From positions 1-64,000 of the forward strand of contig CAWCGJ010000004.1 in NCBI GenBank assembly GCA_963795055.1: a stretch of DNA of 64,000 bases, in the 5' to 3' direction. Under the pieces are notes generated by a model that searched no databases, had not been told where the DNA came from, and saw nothing but the letters and a program-made list of their open reading frames with translations. Source of the stretch: JASHPR01 sp963795055 (GTDB lineage Bacteria > Actinomycetota > Actinomycetes > Streptosporangiales > Streptosporangiaceae). Shown one piece after another: positions 41,069 to 49,767 of this stretch (its first letter is position 1; each line of letters begins with the position of its first letter). A program made the translations under genes and the position numbers.

Positions 41069-41653
41069 TCAGCGACCCGGCCGCAGGGCCTGCAGCACCA
41101 GGTCCACGGCCCGGCCGGTCCGGGCCACGTCCCCGGTGGCCAGCAGGTCGAGCATGGCCCCGCGCAGCACCGCGAGCACGGCGGTGCGCTCCGCCGCGCC
41201 GGCCCGCCCGCGGCGCCGCGGCGGCTGGCGCGAAGCGAGCAGGCCGAGCCAGTCCTGCACCGTCTGCGCCGCGAACCCGGCCCACGGACCGTCCGGGTCG
41301 ACCAGCGACCGGGCGTAGGCCTCGACCCACAGCCCGAGCAGGTGACGGTGGCTCTCGGCGGAGAGCCAGCGCCACACCTGCCGGGCCGAGTCGATCAGGT
41401 CGGCCGGGCTGTCCGTTTCCCGGAACGCGGCGACCGCCGCCAGCTCGTCTGCCCGGGCCCGCTCGAGCAGCGCCCGGATCAGGTTGTCCTTGGAGCCGTA
41501 GAGGAACAGCAGGACCCGCGGGCTGGAACCGATCGCCTTGGCCAGCGGGCGCAGCGACATGTCGGCCAGGCCGCGGGTGAGCACGTACCGGTAGGCCAGC
41601 TCGAGCAGCTCGTCCTGGCGAGCCGACGGCGCCCGCCCGGCCGCCGAGGTCAT
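41069..41653 (-). CDS. TetR family transcriptional regulator
   Basis: A 194-residue regulator: ADMSLRPLAKAIGSSPRVLLFLYGSKDNLIRALL is the DNA-binding region. The C-terminal LRGAMLDLLATGDVARTGRAVDLVLQALRPGR resembles the TetR at 27526-28122. It starts four bases inside the end of the GNAT gene (ATGA), so the two form an operon. The promoter region upstream of the GNAT gene has ACTGA/TCAGT half-sites (42214-42280) that may be its operator. Confidence 0.9.
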   Translation of the reverse strand: MTSAAGRAPSARQDELLELAYRYVLTRGLADMSLRPLAKAIGSSPRVLLFLYGSKDNLIRALLERARADELAAVAAFRETDSPADLIDSARQVWRWLSAESHRHLLGLWVEAYARSLVDPDGPWAGFAAQTVQDWLGLLASRQPPRRRGRAGAAERTAVLAVLRGAMLDLLATGDVARTGRAVDLVLQALRPGR

Positions 41654-42210
41654 CGCGACGCGGCGGAAAGCTCGGCCGCCAGGTCCAGCTGGTAGTACTG
41701 GCCGGTCAGGTCCACCCCGAAGCTGTGGTGCCGCTCCTCGCTGACCAGCGAGAACCCCGCGGCCAGGTAGATCTGCCGGGCCGCGGCCAGCGGCTCGTTG
41801 GTCCACAGCACGACGCGCCGGTAGCCGGCCCCGCGCGCGAACCCGACCGCCTCGCCGACCAGCCGCCGACCCAGGCGCTGCCCCCGCGCGACCGGGTCGA
41901 CGAGCAGGATCCGCAGCTGCGCGGTTTCCGCGTCCTTCGCCACCAGGAACACGCAGCCCACCCGCCGGCCGCCGAGCTCGGCGATCCACGCCGCCTCCCG
42001 CTCCGGGTCCCGGCGGCCCGCGTAGTCGGCCACGATGCGCGCCACCAGCGCCTCGAACTCGGTGTTCCAGCCGAACTCCGCGGCGTACACCTCCCCGTGC
42101 GCCATCACCACCCAGCCCAGGTCGCCCGGGCGTCCCAGCGGCCGTACCGACGCCTCGCCGTCCACCGGCATCACCTCCGACATCACAGCCGACATCGCCT
42201 GAGACATCAC
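41650..42210 (-). CDS. GNAT family N-acetyltransferase
   Basis: A 186-residue acetyl-CoA-dependent acetyltransferase. VMAHGEVYAAEFGWNTEFEALV starts the fold, AAWIAELGGRRVGCVFLV is beta-4, RILLVDPVARGQRLGRRLVGEAVGFARGAG is the acetyl-CoA loop, and QIYLAAGFSLVSEERHHSFGVDL completes the domain. The related MarR-linked acetyltransferases share this layout. The translationally coupled TetR gene probably controls the pair. Substrate unknown. Confidence 0.9.
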   Translation of the reverse strand: MMSQAMSAVMSEVMPVDGEASVRPLGRPGDLGWVVMAHGEVYAAEFGWNTEFEALVARIVADYAGRRDPEREAAWIAELGGRRVGCVFLVAKDAETAQLRILLVDPVARGQRLGRRLVGEAVGFARGAGYRRVVLWTNEPLAAARQIYLAAGFSLVSEERHHSFGVDLTGQYYQLDLAAELSAASR

Positions 42211-42213
42211 CTG

Positions 42214-42281
42214 ACTGACACGACTGTTTCAGTACAGCCCAGCGTAACCGGCCCGGCCGCGCTGCACCAGTCGTTTCAGTA
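42214..42281. promoter_or_regulatory. ACTGA/TCAGT half-sites upstream of the GNAT-tetR operon
   Basis: ACTGA (42214-42218) and TCAGT (42229-42233) are inverted, 10 nt apart. GTTTCAGTA occurs at 42226-42234 and again at 42273-42281. The sites lie directly before the GNAT start. The same half-sites appear upstream of the quinone oxidoreductase/lipase divergent pair (51599-51630). Confidence 0.5.
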
Positions 42282-42329
42282 GAGGTCCCTGTGGCACCTT
42301 CAGGCACGCTGCGCCCTTGCAATTCCCCA

Positions 42330-42346
42330 GGTCACGGTTTATGACC
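42330..42346 (+). promoter_or_regulatory. Inverted repeat before the APC transporter
   Basis: GGTCA (42330-42334) and TGACC (42342-42346) are perfect arms around CGGTTTA. The site lies 53 nt before the permease start in an A/T-richer patch and could be an operator or part of a promoter. Confidence 0.3.
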
Positions 42347-42398
42347 GTAATAGCGGGGATCCCGCGAAAACTCCCGGCTCGGCACCGAGGAGGTTGCC

Positions 42399-43903
42399 AT
42401 GGTCGACGCGAGTGCAGCCGTAGAACGCGAGGGCCTGGCGCGAGGAGCCATCGGCCTGCGTGAGGTCCTGTTCCAGGCCGTGACGTCGATGGCGCCCGCG
42501 GGCGCGGTCGCCCTGTCGATCTCGCTCGGGGCCACGTACGCGGGCGGGGCGCTGCCGCTGTCCGTGCTGCTGGCCCTGGTGGGGTGCCTATGGTGGCCAG
42601 CTCGATCGGGCAGCTGGCCAAGCACCTGCCGTCGGCGGGCAGCATCTACACCTATCCCGCCGCGGGCATCCACCCGCGCTCGGGTTCCTGGTGGGCTGGG
42701 GATACTCGCTGATCGAGATGCTGATCGGGCCGACCACGATGGTGCTGTTCGGCTACCTGGTGGCCTCGGTCACGCAGGCCGAGTTCAACTGGCCGTTCAC
42801 CGCCACCTGGGTGATCTTCATGATCGTCGCGGCGCTGGTGATCGCCGGGCTCAACTTCCGCGGGGTCCAGATCAGCGCCCGTACCGGGACGGTGCTCGGC
42901 GCGATCGAGATCATCGTGTTCCTGGCCCTGGCCATCTGGCTGATCATCAAGGCGGGCTCGCGCAACACGCTCTCGGTCTTCACCCTGCACTACGCCACGG
43001 TCAAGGGGTACAACGGCTTCTCTGGCGTGGCGGCCGGCTCCATCTACACGATCCTGGCGTTCATCGGCTTCGAGGCGGCCGCGCCGCTGGCCGAGGAGGC
43101 GCGCGACCCGCGGCGCACCATCAAGATCGCGGTGGTGACGTCCTGCCTGGCGATCGGCCTGTTCTACGTCCTCACCACCTACGCGGGCGACGTGTACTTC
43201 GGGCCCACAAGTTCGAGACCTTCGGCCGCTCAACGGCGGCAGCCCGTGGATCGGGATGGCCCGCGACGTCTGGGGCGTCGGCTGGGTGATGGTGTTCCTG
43301 GCCATCCTCAACTCGACGTTCGCGAACGGGAACGCGGGCACGCTGGCCACCACGCGGACCTGGTTCGCCATGGCCCGGGTCGAGGTGCTGCCCCGGCCGC
43401 TGGCCGCGACCCACCCGCGGTACCGGTCACCGTACGTCGGGGTGATCGTCCAGCTCCTGCTCACGCTGGCGATCGGGCTGCCGCTCGGCCTGCACTTCGG
43501 CCCGGTCACCACGTTCGCGCTGCTGGCGACCATCCTCACCGGGATCATGATCGCCATCTACATCGTCTTCAACCTGTCCTGCATCATGTACTACCTGCGC
43601 TTCGCGCGCTCGGAGTTCAACTGGTTCCTGCACCTGGTGGTGCCGGTCCTGGGCATCCTGGTGTTCCTGCCCGCCTGGTTCACCGCGCTCGGCATCGGCA
43701 AGTCGGTGCTGAAGTTCGTCTCGCCGCTGTCGTACCCGATCAGCGAGACCGGGCTGATCATCGGAATCTGGTACGCGATCGGCGTCGTGGTCCTGATCTA
43801 CTTGTACATCCGGCACCCCGCGCGGCTGCCGAAGATGCAGCAGGTGTTCTCCGACGACGCGGTCCCGGCGGCCGCGTCGCCGGTCGGCCAGGAGGGAGCG
43901 TGA
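42399..43903 (+). pseudogene. APC family amino acid permease, four frameshifts
   Basis: A twelve-helix-type amino acid/polyamine permease can be read through four frame changes. Frame 3 gives GLREVLFQAVTSMAPAGAVAL up to about 42588. Frame 2 gives VASSIGQLAKHLPSAGSIYTY to about 42680. Frame 1 gives GWGYSLIEMLIGP.. and AFIGFEAAAPLAEEARDPRR to about 43206. A short frame-3 piece (HKFETFG) follows, and frame 2 again from about 43233 (GVGWVMVFLAILNSTFANGNAGTLATT) to TGA 43901-43903. Each change equals one missing base. All helices and the EEARDPRRTI motif are present, so the gene would be intact (about 500 residues) if four bases were added. Confidence 0.75.
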
Positions 43904-44769
43904 TGGCGGAGGAGGGCTTCATCGAGGTCCCCGGCGGGCGGGTCTGGTACCGCTCGGTCGGCGAGGGCGGGACCCCGCTGCTGTGCCTGCACGGCGGGCC
44001 CGGCTTCACCCACTACTACCTGGAGCCGCTGGAGGCGCTGGCCGACCGGCGCCAGGTGATCTTCTACGACCAGCTCGGCTGCGGGCGCTCGGACCGGCCC
44101 GATGACCTCTCGTTGTGGACCGTCGATCGTTTCGTGGAGGAACTCGCGCAGGTACGCGCGGCGCTCGGGCTCAGCCGGCTGCACCTGTTCGGCAGCTCCT
44201 GGGGCGGGATGCTGGCCATGCAGTACACGCTGGACCGCCGGCCGGAGCTGGAGAGCCTGATCCTGTGCGGCAGCCCGGCCAGCATGATCCGGTGGGTCAA
44301 GGACTGCGACGAGCTGCTGGCCGCCCAGCCCGACGAGGTGCGCCGGGTCATCCGCGAGCACGAGGAGGCGGGGTTCACCGCCTGCCCGGAGTACCAGGCC
44401 GCGATCCTCGGCTTCTACCGGGAGCACGTCTGCCGGATGACCCCGTGGCCCGCGGGCTTCGAGCGCTCGTTCGCCGAGGCGGGCTACCAGGTCTACAACA
44501 CGATGAACGGCCCCAGCGAGTTCACCGTGACCGGCACGCTGAAGACGTGGGACATCATGGACCGCCTGCCCGAGATCGCCGTGCCGACCCTGCTGGTCGG
44601 CGGGCGGTACGACGAGTGCCGGCCGGGCCACCTGGAGGAGATGCACCGGCGCATCGCCGGGTCGCGGCTGGTCATCATCGAGAACGCGTCGCACCTCTGC
44701 TTCGCCGAGCAGCCGGAAGAGTTCACCGGCCTGGTGAACTCGTTCCTGGACGCCCGGGACGCGGGCTGA
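43903..44769 (+). CDS. S33 family peptidase (proline iminopeptidase-like)
   Basis: A 288-residue alpha/beta hydrolase. LLCLHGGPGFTHYYLEPL is the HGGPG oxyanion motif of proline iminopeptidases, LFGSSWGGMLAMQYTLDRRPELES the nucleophile elbow, and VGGRYDECRPGHLEEMH and ENASHLCFAEQPEEF give Asp and His. It overlaps the permease stop by one base and the cupin gene by one (TGATG). The context points to uptake and cleavage of a peptide or amide. Tricorn-factor or amidohydrolase activity is possible. Confidence 0.9.
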   Translation: MAEEGFIEVPGGRVWYRSVGEGGTPLLCLHGGPGFTHYYLEPLEALADRRQVIFYDQLGCGRSDRPDDLSLWTVDRFVEELAQVRAALGLSRLHLFGSSWGGMLAMQYTLDRRPELESLILCGSPASMIRWVKDCDELLAAQPDEVRRVIREHEEAGFTACPEYQAAILGFYREHVCRMTPWPAGFERSFAEAGYQVYNTMNGPSEFTVTGTLKTWDIMDRLPEIAVPTLLVGGRYDECRPGHLEEMHRRIAGSRLVIIENASHLCFAEQPEEFTGLVNSFLDARDAG

Positions 44770-45242
44770 TGCGGCGCGTGGTGACCGGGCCGGCCGAGGA
44801 CGGCGGCGCGGACATCGTGCTCGATGGCGAGCCGCCGACCGTGGTGGAGTTCGGCCAGTACCGCACGACCGAGCTGTGGGTCACCGATGCCTCGCCGCCG
44901 GTCCTCGCCGCCGCGGGCGACCCGTCGACCCGGCCCTGGGAGCTGGAGCCGCCGCCCGGCGGGAGCTGCTTCCGGGTCGTCCGGATCGCGCCCGAGGCCG
45001 AGTCGGCCGGGCCGCCGGTCCAGGAGGCCGAAGACCCCGGGTTCCTGGCCGAGCACTCGACCAGCACGCTCGACTACGTCGTCGTGGTCTCCGGCCAGGT
45101 CACGCTGACCGTCGGGGACTCGGAGGTCACGCTCGGCCCGGGGGACACGGTGGTGCAGCAGGGCATGCCGCATGACTGGCGGAACCCGGGCACCGAGCCC
45201 TGCGTCCTGGTCGGCGTCCTGATCAGCACCCGCCAGCCGTAG
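44769..45242 (+). CDS. Cupin domain protein
   Basis: A 157-residue protein. The C-terminal cupin barrel reads STSTLDYVVVVSGQVTLTVGDSEVTLGPGDTVVQQGMPHDWRNPG, with two motifs. The first has no His pair (the usual GxxxxHxH is replaced by HSTSTLDYV), while motif 2 keeps one His (MPHDWRN). The N-terminal 50 residues include TVVEFGQYRTTELWVTD. It is translationally coupled to the S33 peptidase. Metal binding is uncertain and its function unassigned. Confidence 0.8.
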   Translation: MRRVVTGPAEDGGADIVLDGEPPTVVEFGQYRTTELWVTDASPPVLAAAGDPSTRPWELEPPPGGSCFRVVRIAPEAESAGPPVQEAEDPGFLAEHSTSTLDYVVVVSGQVTLTVGDSEVTLGPGDTVVQQGMPHDWRNPGTEPCVLVGVLISTRQP

Positions 45243-45300
45243 TCGCGCAGCGTCCGGCGACTGATCTTTAGGGAACGCCGGCTTGGCGTGAGCTGGCCCG

Positions 45301-45319
45301 TGGTAGAAGCTATCTACCA
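45301..45319 (+). promoter_or_regulatory. 7-bp palindrome overlapping the start of the ligase gene
   Basis: TGGTAGA (45301-45307) and TCTACCA (45313-45319) are perfect arms around AGCTA. The last base is the A of the ATG start codon, and no ribosome site is present upstream. This suggests either a leaderless mRNA whose start overlaps an operator, or a hairpin hiding the start codon. Confidence 0.5.
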
Positions 45320-46875
45320 TGCCAGACTTCCTGACCAGTTACGCGGAGAGCCAGCCCGACAAGCCGGCCGTCATCGACGACCGGGGGAGCGGCGAGCCGC
45401 TGCGCTGGACGTACCGCGAGCTGGAGGAGCGGTCGAACCGCCTCGCCCACGCGCTGGCCTCGCTCGGGGTCGGGCCGGGCGAGAAGGTCATCTGGTGCGG
45501 GCCCAACTCCCCGCAGGTCGTGGCGGCCATCGGCGCCACGAGGAAGATCGGTGCGGTCTCCGTGCCGCTGAACTACCGGCTGACCGCCGACGAGGCCCGG
45601 TACGTCATCGCCCACTCCGACGCCTCGGTCGCGTACGTGGACGCCGAGCACGCGCCCATGTTCGCCACCCTGCGGGGCAGCCTGGACCGGCTGCGGCAGG
45701 TGATCGTGTTCGGCGGCCCCGCGCCCGACGGGATGCTCGGCGAGGAGTTCGTGGCCGCGGCGTCGGCGGATCCGCCCCCGGACCCCGCGGGCGAGAACGG
45801 CTCGGCGACCATGATCTTCACGTCCGGGACCACGGGCAAGCCCAAGGGCGCGGTGCGGACCGCCCGCGCCGCGGCCGACGCCACGCTCATCGGGCTCATC
45901 GTGCTGATCGGCTACACGCCGGACGACGTCTACCTCACCTCCGGCCCGCTGTACCACAGCGGCCCGTGGGGGTTCATGAACGGTGCCCTGGCCCTGGGGC
46001 AGACGGTCGTGCTGCAGCGGAAGTTCGACCCGGAGGACTGGCTCCGCCTGGTGGACACCTACCAGGTCTCGTCGACCTTCGCCGCGCCCGCGCCGATCCG
46101 GATGGTGTGCGCCCTGCCGGCCGAGGTGAAGGCGCGCTACGACCGGTCGTCCATGAAGCGCATGATCGCCAACGCCGCGCCGTGGAGCTTCGCGCTGAAG
46201 CAGCAGTACCTGGCCGACTTCCCCGCGGACTCGCTGTGGGAGGTGTACGGGTCGACCGAGCTGGGCGTGGACTGTGTCCTGGAGCCCCAGGACCAGCTGC
46301 GCAAGCCGGGCTCGTGCGGCAAGCCGGCGCCCGGGGTGGAGGTCCGGCTGTTCGACGAGGCGGGCAACGAGGTCACCGGCACCGGCCCCGACCATCCGGG
46401 CGAGCTGTTCGTGCGGTCGACCGCCATCTTCGACGAGTACTACAAGCAAACCGGCAGCTACGACTCGGCCCGGCGCGGCGACTTCCACACGGTGGGGGAC
46501 ATCGCCTACCGCGACGAGGAGGGTTACTTCTACATCTGCGACCGCAAGTCCGACATGATCATCAGCGGCGGGATGAACATCTACCCGGCCGAGATCGAGG
46601 CGGCGCTGGAGCAGCACCCGGCGGTCTACGAGGTCGCGGTGTTCGGGATCCCGTCCGAGGAGTGGGGCGAGGCGGTGCACGCCACCGTCGTGCGCCGCCC
46701 GGGCGCGTCGCTGTCGGCCGAGGACCTGGTCGCGTACAGCCGGGATCACCTGGCCGGCTACAAGACGCCGCGTTCGGTGTCGTTCACCGATGAGCTGCCG
46801 CGCACCGGCTCCGGCAAGATCCTCAAGAGGGTGCTGCGCGCCCCGTACTGGGCCGAGGGCAGGGCGGTCGGCTGA
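45319..46875 (+). CDS. AMP-forming acyl-CoA synthetase/ligase
   Basis: A 518-residue enzyme activating a carboxylic acid to its acyl-AMP and then the CoA thioester. Core motifs: TMIFTSGTTGKPKGAVRTA (P-loop), LYHSGPWGFMNGAL, EVYGSTELGVD (A5), HTVGDIAYRDEEGYFYICDRKSDMIISGGMNIYPAEIE (hinge region) and LPRTGSGKILKR with the catalytic Lys. It belongs to the FadD/acyl-CoA synthetase group with the VYGSTE variant. The ATG overlaps a palindrome and has no ribosome site. It follows the cupin gene by 76 nt. The substrate is unknown. Confidence 0.9.
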   Translation: MPDFLTSYAESQPDKPAVIDDRGSGEPLRWTYRELEERSNRLAHALASLGVGPGEKVIWCGPNSPQVVAAIGATRKIGAVSVPLNYRLTADEARYVIAHSDASVAYVDAEHAPMFATLRGSLDRLRQVIVFGGPAPDGMLGEEFVAAASADPPPDPAGENGSATMIFTSGTTGKPKGAVRTARAAADATLIGLIVLIGYTPDDVYLTSGPLYHSGPWGFMNGALALGQTVVLQRKFDPEDWLRLVDTYQVSSTFAAPAPIRMVCALPAEVKARYDRSSMKRMIANAAPWSFALKQQYLADFPADSLWEVYGSTELGVDCVLEPQDQLRKPGSCGKPAPGVEVRLFDEAGNEVTGTGPDHPGELFVRSTAIFDEYYKQTGSYDSARRGDFHTVGDIAYRDEEGYFYICDRKSDMIISGGMNIYPAEIEAALEQHPAVYEVAVFGIPSEEWGEAVHATVVRRPGASLSAEDLVAYSRDHLAGYKTPRSVSFTDELPRTGSGKILKRVLRAPYWAEGRAVG

Positions 46876-47723
46876 GCGGGGCCAGTCCGAGGCTGCTGGC
46901 CGTCAGCGACCTGCACGTGGGCTTCGGCGAGAACCGGAAGATCGTTGCGGGGATGTACCCGGAATCGGCCGCGGACTGGCTGATCGTGGCGGGCGACGTG
47001 GGCGAGCTGATGGCCGACATCGAGTGGGTGCTGGGCACCCTCAGCGAGCGGTTCGCCACGGTGGTCTGGGTTCCCGGCAACCATGACCTGTGGACGCACC
47101 GGCGGGAACCGGTCCGGCTCCGCGGCGAGGAGCGGTACCTGCGCCTGGTGGAGTGGTGCCGCGGGCTGGGCGTGGTCACCCCCGAGGACCCGTACCCGGT
47201 GTGGGACGGCGCGGACGGCCCGGCCCGGATCGTGCCGTTGTTCCTGCTCTACGACTACTCGTTCCTTCCCCCCGGGGCCACGACCAAGGACGAGGGCCTG
47301 GCCCGGGCCTACGAGACCGGCGTGATATCGACCGACGAGAGATACCTGCACCCCGATCCGTACCCGAGCCGGGAAGCGTGGTGCCAGGCCCGGGTGGAGG
47401 CCACCGAGCGCCGCCTGGCCGAGCTGGGCCCGGGGATCCCCAACATTCTGGTCAACCACTTCCCGCTGGTACGCGAGCCCACCCGGATCTTGCGGTACCC
47501 GGTCTTCGCCCAGTGGTGCGGTACCACCCGCACGGCAGGCTGGCACCTCAGGTTCAACGCCACCGCCGTCGTCTACGGCCATCTGCATATCCCGCTGACG
47601 ACCTGGTATGACGGGGTGCGGTTCGAGGAGGTCTCGCTCGGTTACCCGCGCGAATGGCGGCGCCGCGACCGCCCGCCGCGCCTGCCCCGCCAGATACTCC
47701 CGGCGAAGGCGGCCCCGCGGTGA
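46872..47723 (+). CDS. Calcineurin-like metallophosphoesterase, non-standard start
   Basis: The protein from GTG 46917 has IVAGDVGELMADIEW, VVWVPGNHDLWTHRREPV, ILVNHFPLVREPTR and VYGHLHIPLTTW, the GD, GNHD, H and GHLH metal motifs. The first metal motif D-x-H lies upstream of that GTG: LLAVSDLHVGFGENRK reads in the same frame from about 46893. No ATG, GTG or TTG exists in frame between 46794 and 46917. The CTG at 46872, overlapping the ligase stop as CTGA, is the only plausible start, giving about 283 residues. The substrate is unknown. Confidence 0.85.
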   Translation: MSGASPRLLAVSDLHVGFGENRKIVAGMYPESAADWLIVAGDVGELMADIEWVLGTLSERFATVVWVPGNHDLWTHRREPVRLRGEERYLRLVEWCRGLGVVTPEDPYPVWDGADGPARIVPLFLLYDYSFLPPGATTKDEGLARAYETGVISTDERYLHPDPYPSREAWCQARVEATERRLAELGPGIPNILVNHFPLVREPTRILRYPVFAQWCGTTRTAGWHLRFNATAVVYGHLHIPLTTWYDGVRFEEVSLGYPREWRRRDRPPRLPRQILPAKAAPR

Positions 47724-48376
47724 TCGAGGAGATCCTGCCCCCCGAGGTGGCGGCGGCCGAGGCGTTCGACGATGCGGCGTCGGCCGTGCTGTTCCCGGCC
47801 GAGGAGGCGGCCATCGCCCGGGCGGTGCCCAAGCGGCGCAGCGAGTTCGCCACCGGCCGGGCCTGCGCCCGGGCGGCCCTGGCCAAGCTCGGCCTGCCGC
47901 CGTCACCGATCGTGCCCGGCCCGCGCGGGGCCCCGCAGTGGCCGGCCGGCGTGGTCGGCAGCATCACCCACTGCGCGGGTTACCGGGCGTCGGCGGTCGC
48001 GCACCTGACGGACGTGGCCGGTATCGGGCTGGACGCGGAGCCGAACGCCCCGCTGCCCGATGGCGTGCTCGAACGCATCGCCGTGGCGCAGGAGCGGGCC
48101 TGGCTGCCCGAGCTGGCCGCCGCGGTGCCCGGCGTGTCCTGGGACCGGCTGCTGTTCTGCGCCAAGGAGTCGGTGTACAAGGCCTGGTTCCCGCTCACCC
48201 GGCGTTGGCTGGGCTTCGAGCAGGCGGTCATCACCGTCGACCCGCAGGCCGGCGCGTTCACCGCGGAACTGCTGGAGCCCGCCGAGGCCCTCGACGGCCG
48301 CCGGCTGGCCGGGTTCGCCGGCCGCTGGCTGGCCCGCGACGGCCTCGTGCTGACCGCGATCACGGTGTCGGCCTGA
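47720..48376 (+). CDS. 4'-phosphopantetheinyl transferase (EntD/Sfp-like)
   Basis: A 218-residue enzyme transferring phosphopantetheine from CoA to a carrier protein serine. The start is GTG 47720 in a GTGA overlap with the phosphoesterase. KRRSEFATGRACARAAL and VGSITHCAGYRASAVA precede IGLDAEPNAPLPD (first acidic metal motif) and LLFCAKESVYKAWFP (second motif), in the EntD-type order. No carrier protein, NRPS or PKS gene lies nearby. A long hairpin follows the stop, closing the operon. Confidence 0.93.
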   Translation: MIEEILPPEVAAAEAFDDAASAVLFPAEEAAIARAVPKRRSEFATGRACARAALAKLGLPPSPIVPGPRGAPQWPAGVVGSITHCAGYRASAVAHLTDVAGIGLDAEPNAPLPDGVLERIAVAQERAWLPELAAAVPGVSWDRLLFCAKESVYKAWFPLTRRWLGFEQAVITVDPQAGAFTAELLEPAEALDGRRLAGFAGRWLARDGLVLTAITVSA

Positions 48377-48379
48377 CCG

Positions 48380-48434
48380 GGCAGGCACCTGGGGCCGCGC
48401 GCCACGGTCGTGGCACGCGGCCCCAGTGCCTGCC
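48380..48434 (+). terminator. Long hairpin terminator after the phosphopantetheinyl transferase gene
   Basis: The arm at 48380-48399 (GGCAGGCACCTGGGGCCGCG) pairs with 48416-48434 (CGCGGCCCCAGTGCCTGCC) with a single bulged base. The loop contains a further CCACG/CGTGG pairing. It lies 4 nt after the stop codon and is the strongest terminator-like structure seen in the window. There is no T-run, as usual at this G+C content. It is positioned to stop both this operon and minus-strand reading from 48445. Confidence 0.75.
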
Positions 48435-48444
48435 TCCGGCGCCG

Positions 48445-48642
48445 TCAGTGGAAGCCGTAGTGCTCCAGTGCCGCCCAGGTGCGCGGCCCGACCGTGCGGC
48501 CGTCCGCGTTCGGCCCGGTCACCCCGGCGCGCCGCTGGAACTCGGCGACGACGGTCACCGTCTGCGGGCCGTAACGCCGCGGCCTTCCCTCCGCACCGGC
48601 CGGGCATGACCAGCAGGCAGATTCAGCCGCTCCTCGCAACAC
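48445..48642 (-). pseudogene. Peptidoglycan-binding domain remnant
   Basis: The minus-strand frame of 65 residues ends with YGPQTVTVVAEFQRRAGVTG, then RTVGPRTWAALEHYGFH, the second half of a PG_binding_1 domain (FG..T..AV..FQ..G..DG.VGP.TW.AL). The first half of the domain and any signal peptide or catalytic domain are missing. The preceding 25 residues are Arg/Gly-rich and unrelated. Probably the 3' end of a lost cell-wall gene. Confidence 0.55.
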
Positions 48643-48746
48643 AACGCCCGCATGTGAAACCGGGGTGTCGAAGATGTGGAGAACGCGTGGAGACCCGCCC
48701 GGCCGCCGGCGGCGCCCGTGCCAGACCTCCGTGCTAGAACAGGCGG

Positions 48747-49664
48747 ATGGCTCGCGATGACCCGGCCGCCGCGGGCGGGCCCGGTTCCGCCCGCGACCAG
48801 TCCGGCCTGCGCCTGCGGCAGCGCAGCTTCGGGCCGCGGCAGCTGCTGGTCATGGCGATCGTGAACCGGACGCCCGACTCCTTCTACCGGCCCGGGGTGA
48901 CCTGGGACGAGGACGCGGCGATGGACCGGGTACACCAGGTCATCGCCGAGGGCGCCGACATCGTCGACATCGGCGGGGTTCCGGCCGGGGCCGGCGCGGA
49001 CGTGGATCCGGGCGAGGAAATCCGGCGCACGGCCGGGTTCATCGCCGCCGTCCGCGGCGCCTACCCCGACGTCGTGATCAGCGCGGACACCTACCGGCAC
49101 GAGGCAGCCCGGGAGGCCTGCGCCGCGGGCGCCGACCTGATCAACGACGCCTGGGGCGGCTGGGACCCGGAGCTCGCCGAGGTGGCGGCCGAGTTCGGGG
49201 CCGGCCTGGTCTGCGCCCACGTCGGCCCGCAGCAGCCGCGTACCCGGCCGCTGCGGGTTTCCTACCCCGACGTCATGGCCGACGTGCTGGACCGGACGCT
49301 CACGCTGGCCGCCCGCGCGGTCCAGATCGGCGTGGATCCGGCCCGGATCGTCATCGACGCCGCGCACGACTTCGGCAAGAACACCTGGCATTCGCTGGAG
49401 ATCACCCGGCGGCTGCCCGATATGGCCGCGACCGGCTGGCCGGTCCTGGTCTCGGTGTCCAACAAGGACTTCATCGGCGAGACGCTGAACCTGCCGGCCG
49501 GGGAACGAGTGCCGGGCACGCTGGCCACCACGTCGGTCTGCGCCTGGCTCGGGGCCCGGATCTTCCGCGCCCACCAGGTCAGGGAAACCCGCCAGGTCCT
49601 CGACATGGTCTCGGCGATCCGCGGTGACGCCCCGCCCGCCCGGGCCATCCGGGGCCTGGCCTAG
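48747..49664 (+). CDS. folP2: Dihydropteroate synthase homologue (FolP2 type)
   Basis: A 305-residue TIM barrel. LLVMAIVNRTPDSFYRPGVTWDEDAA replaces the usual MGILNVTPDSFSD of true DHPS, a change typical of the FolP2 paralogue of mycobacteria. ADIVDIGGVPAGAGADVDPGEEI, VISADTYRHEAAREACAAGADLINDAWGG and the loop VIDAAHDFGKN (usual form DPGxGFGK) follow. FolP2 is reported not to act as a DHPS and its role is unclear, so an enzymatic call would be speculative. The ATG at 48747 is the natural start; 26 residues of tail precede the barrel. Confidence 0.82.
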   Translation: MARDDPAAAGGPGSARDQSGLRLRQRSFGPRQLLVMAIVNRTPDSFYRPGVTWDEDAAMDRVHQVIAEGADIVDIGGVPAGAGADVDPGEEIRRTAGFIAAVRGAYPDVVISADTYRHEAAREACAAGADLINDAWGGWDPELAEVAAEFGAGLVCAHVGPQQPRTRPLRVSYPDVMADVLDRTLTLAARAVQIGVDPARIVIDAAHDFGKNTWHSLEITRRLPDMAATGWPVLVSVSNKDFIGETLNLPAGERVPGTLATTSVCAWLGARIFRAHQVRETRQVLDMVSAIRGDAPPARAIRGLA

Positions 49665-49767
49665 CCGGGTCTGGGACCCCGGATATCTCCTACGACCGGG
49701 CCACTGAGATTGTCGTCGGGTCGGGTTTGGGTCCACGATCATGAAAGACATCGCGAGGGAGCCGGGC

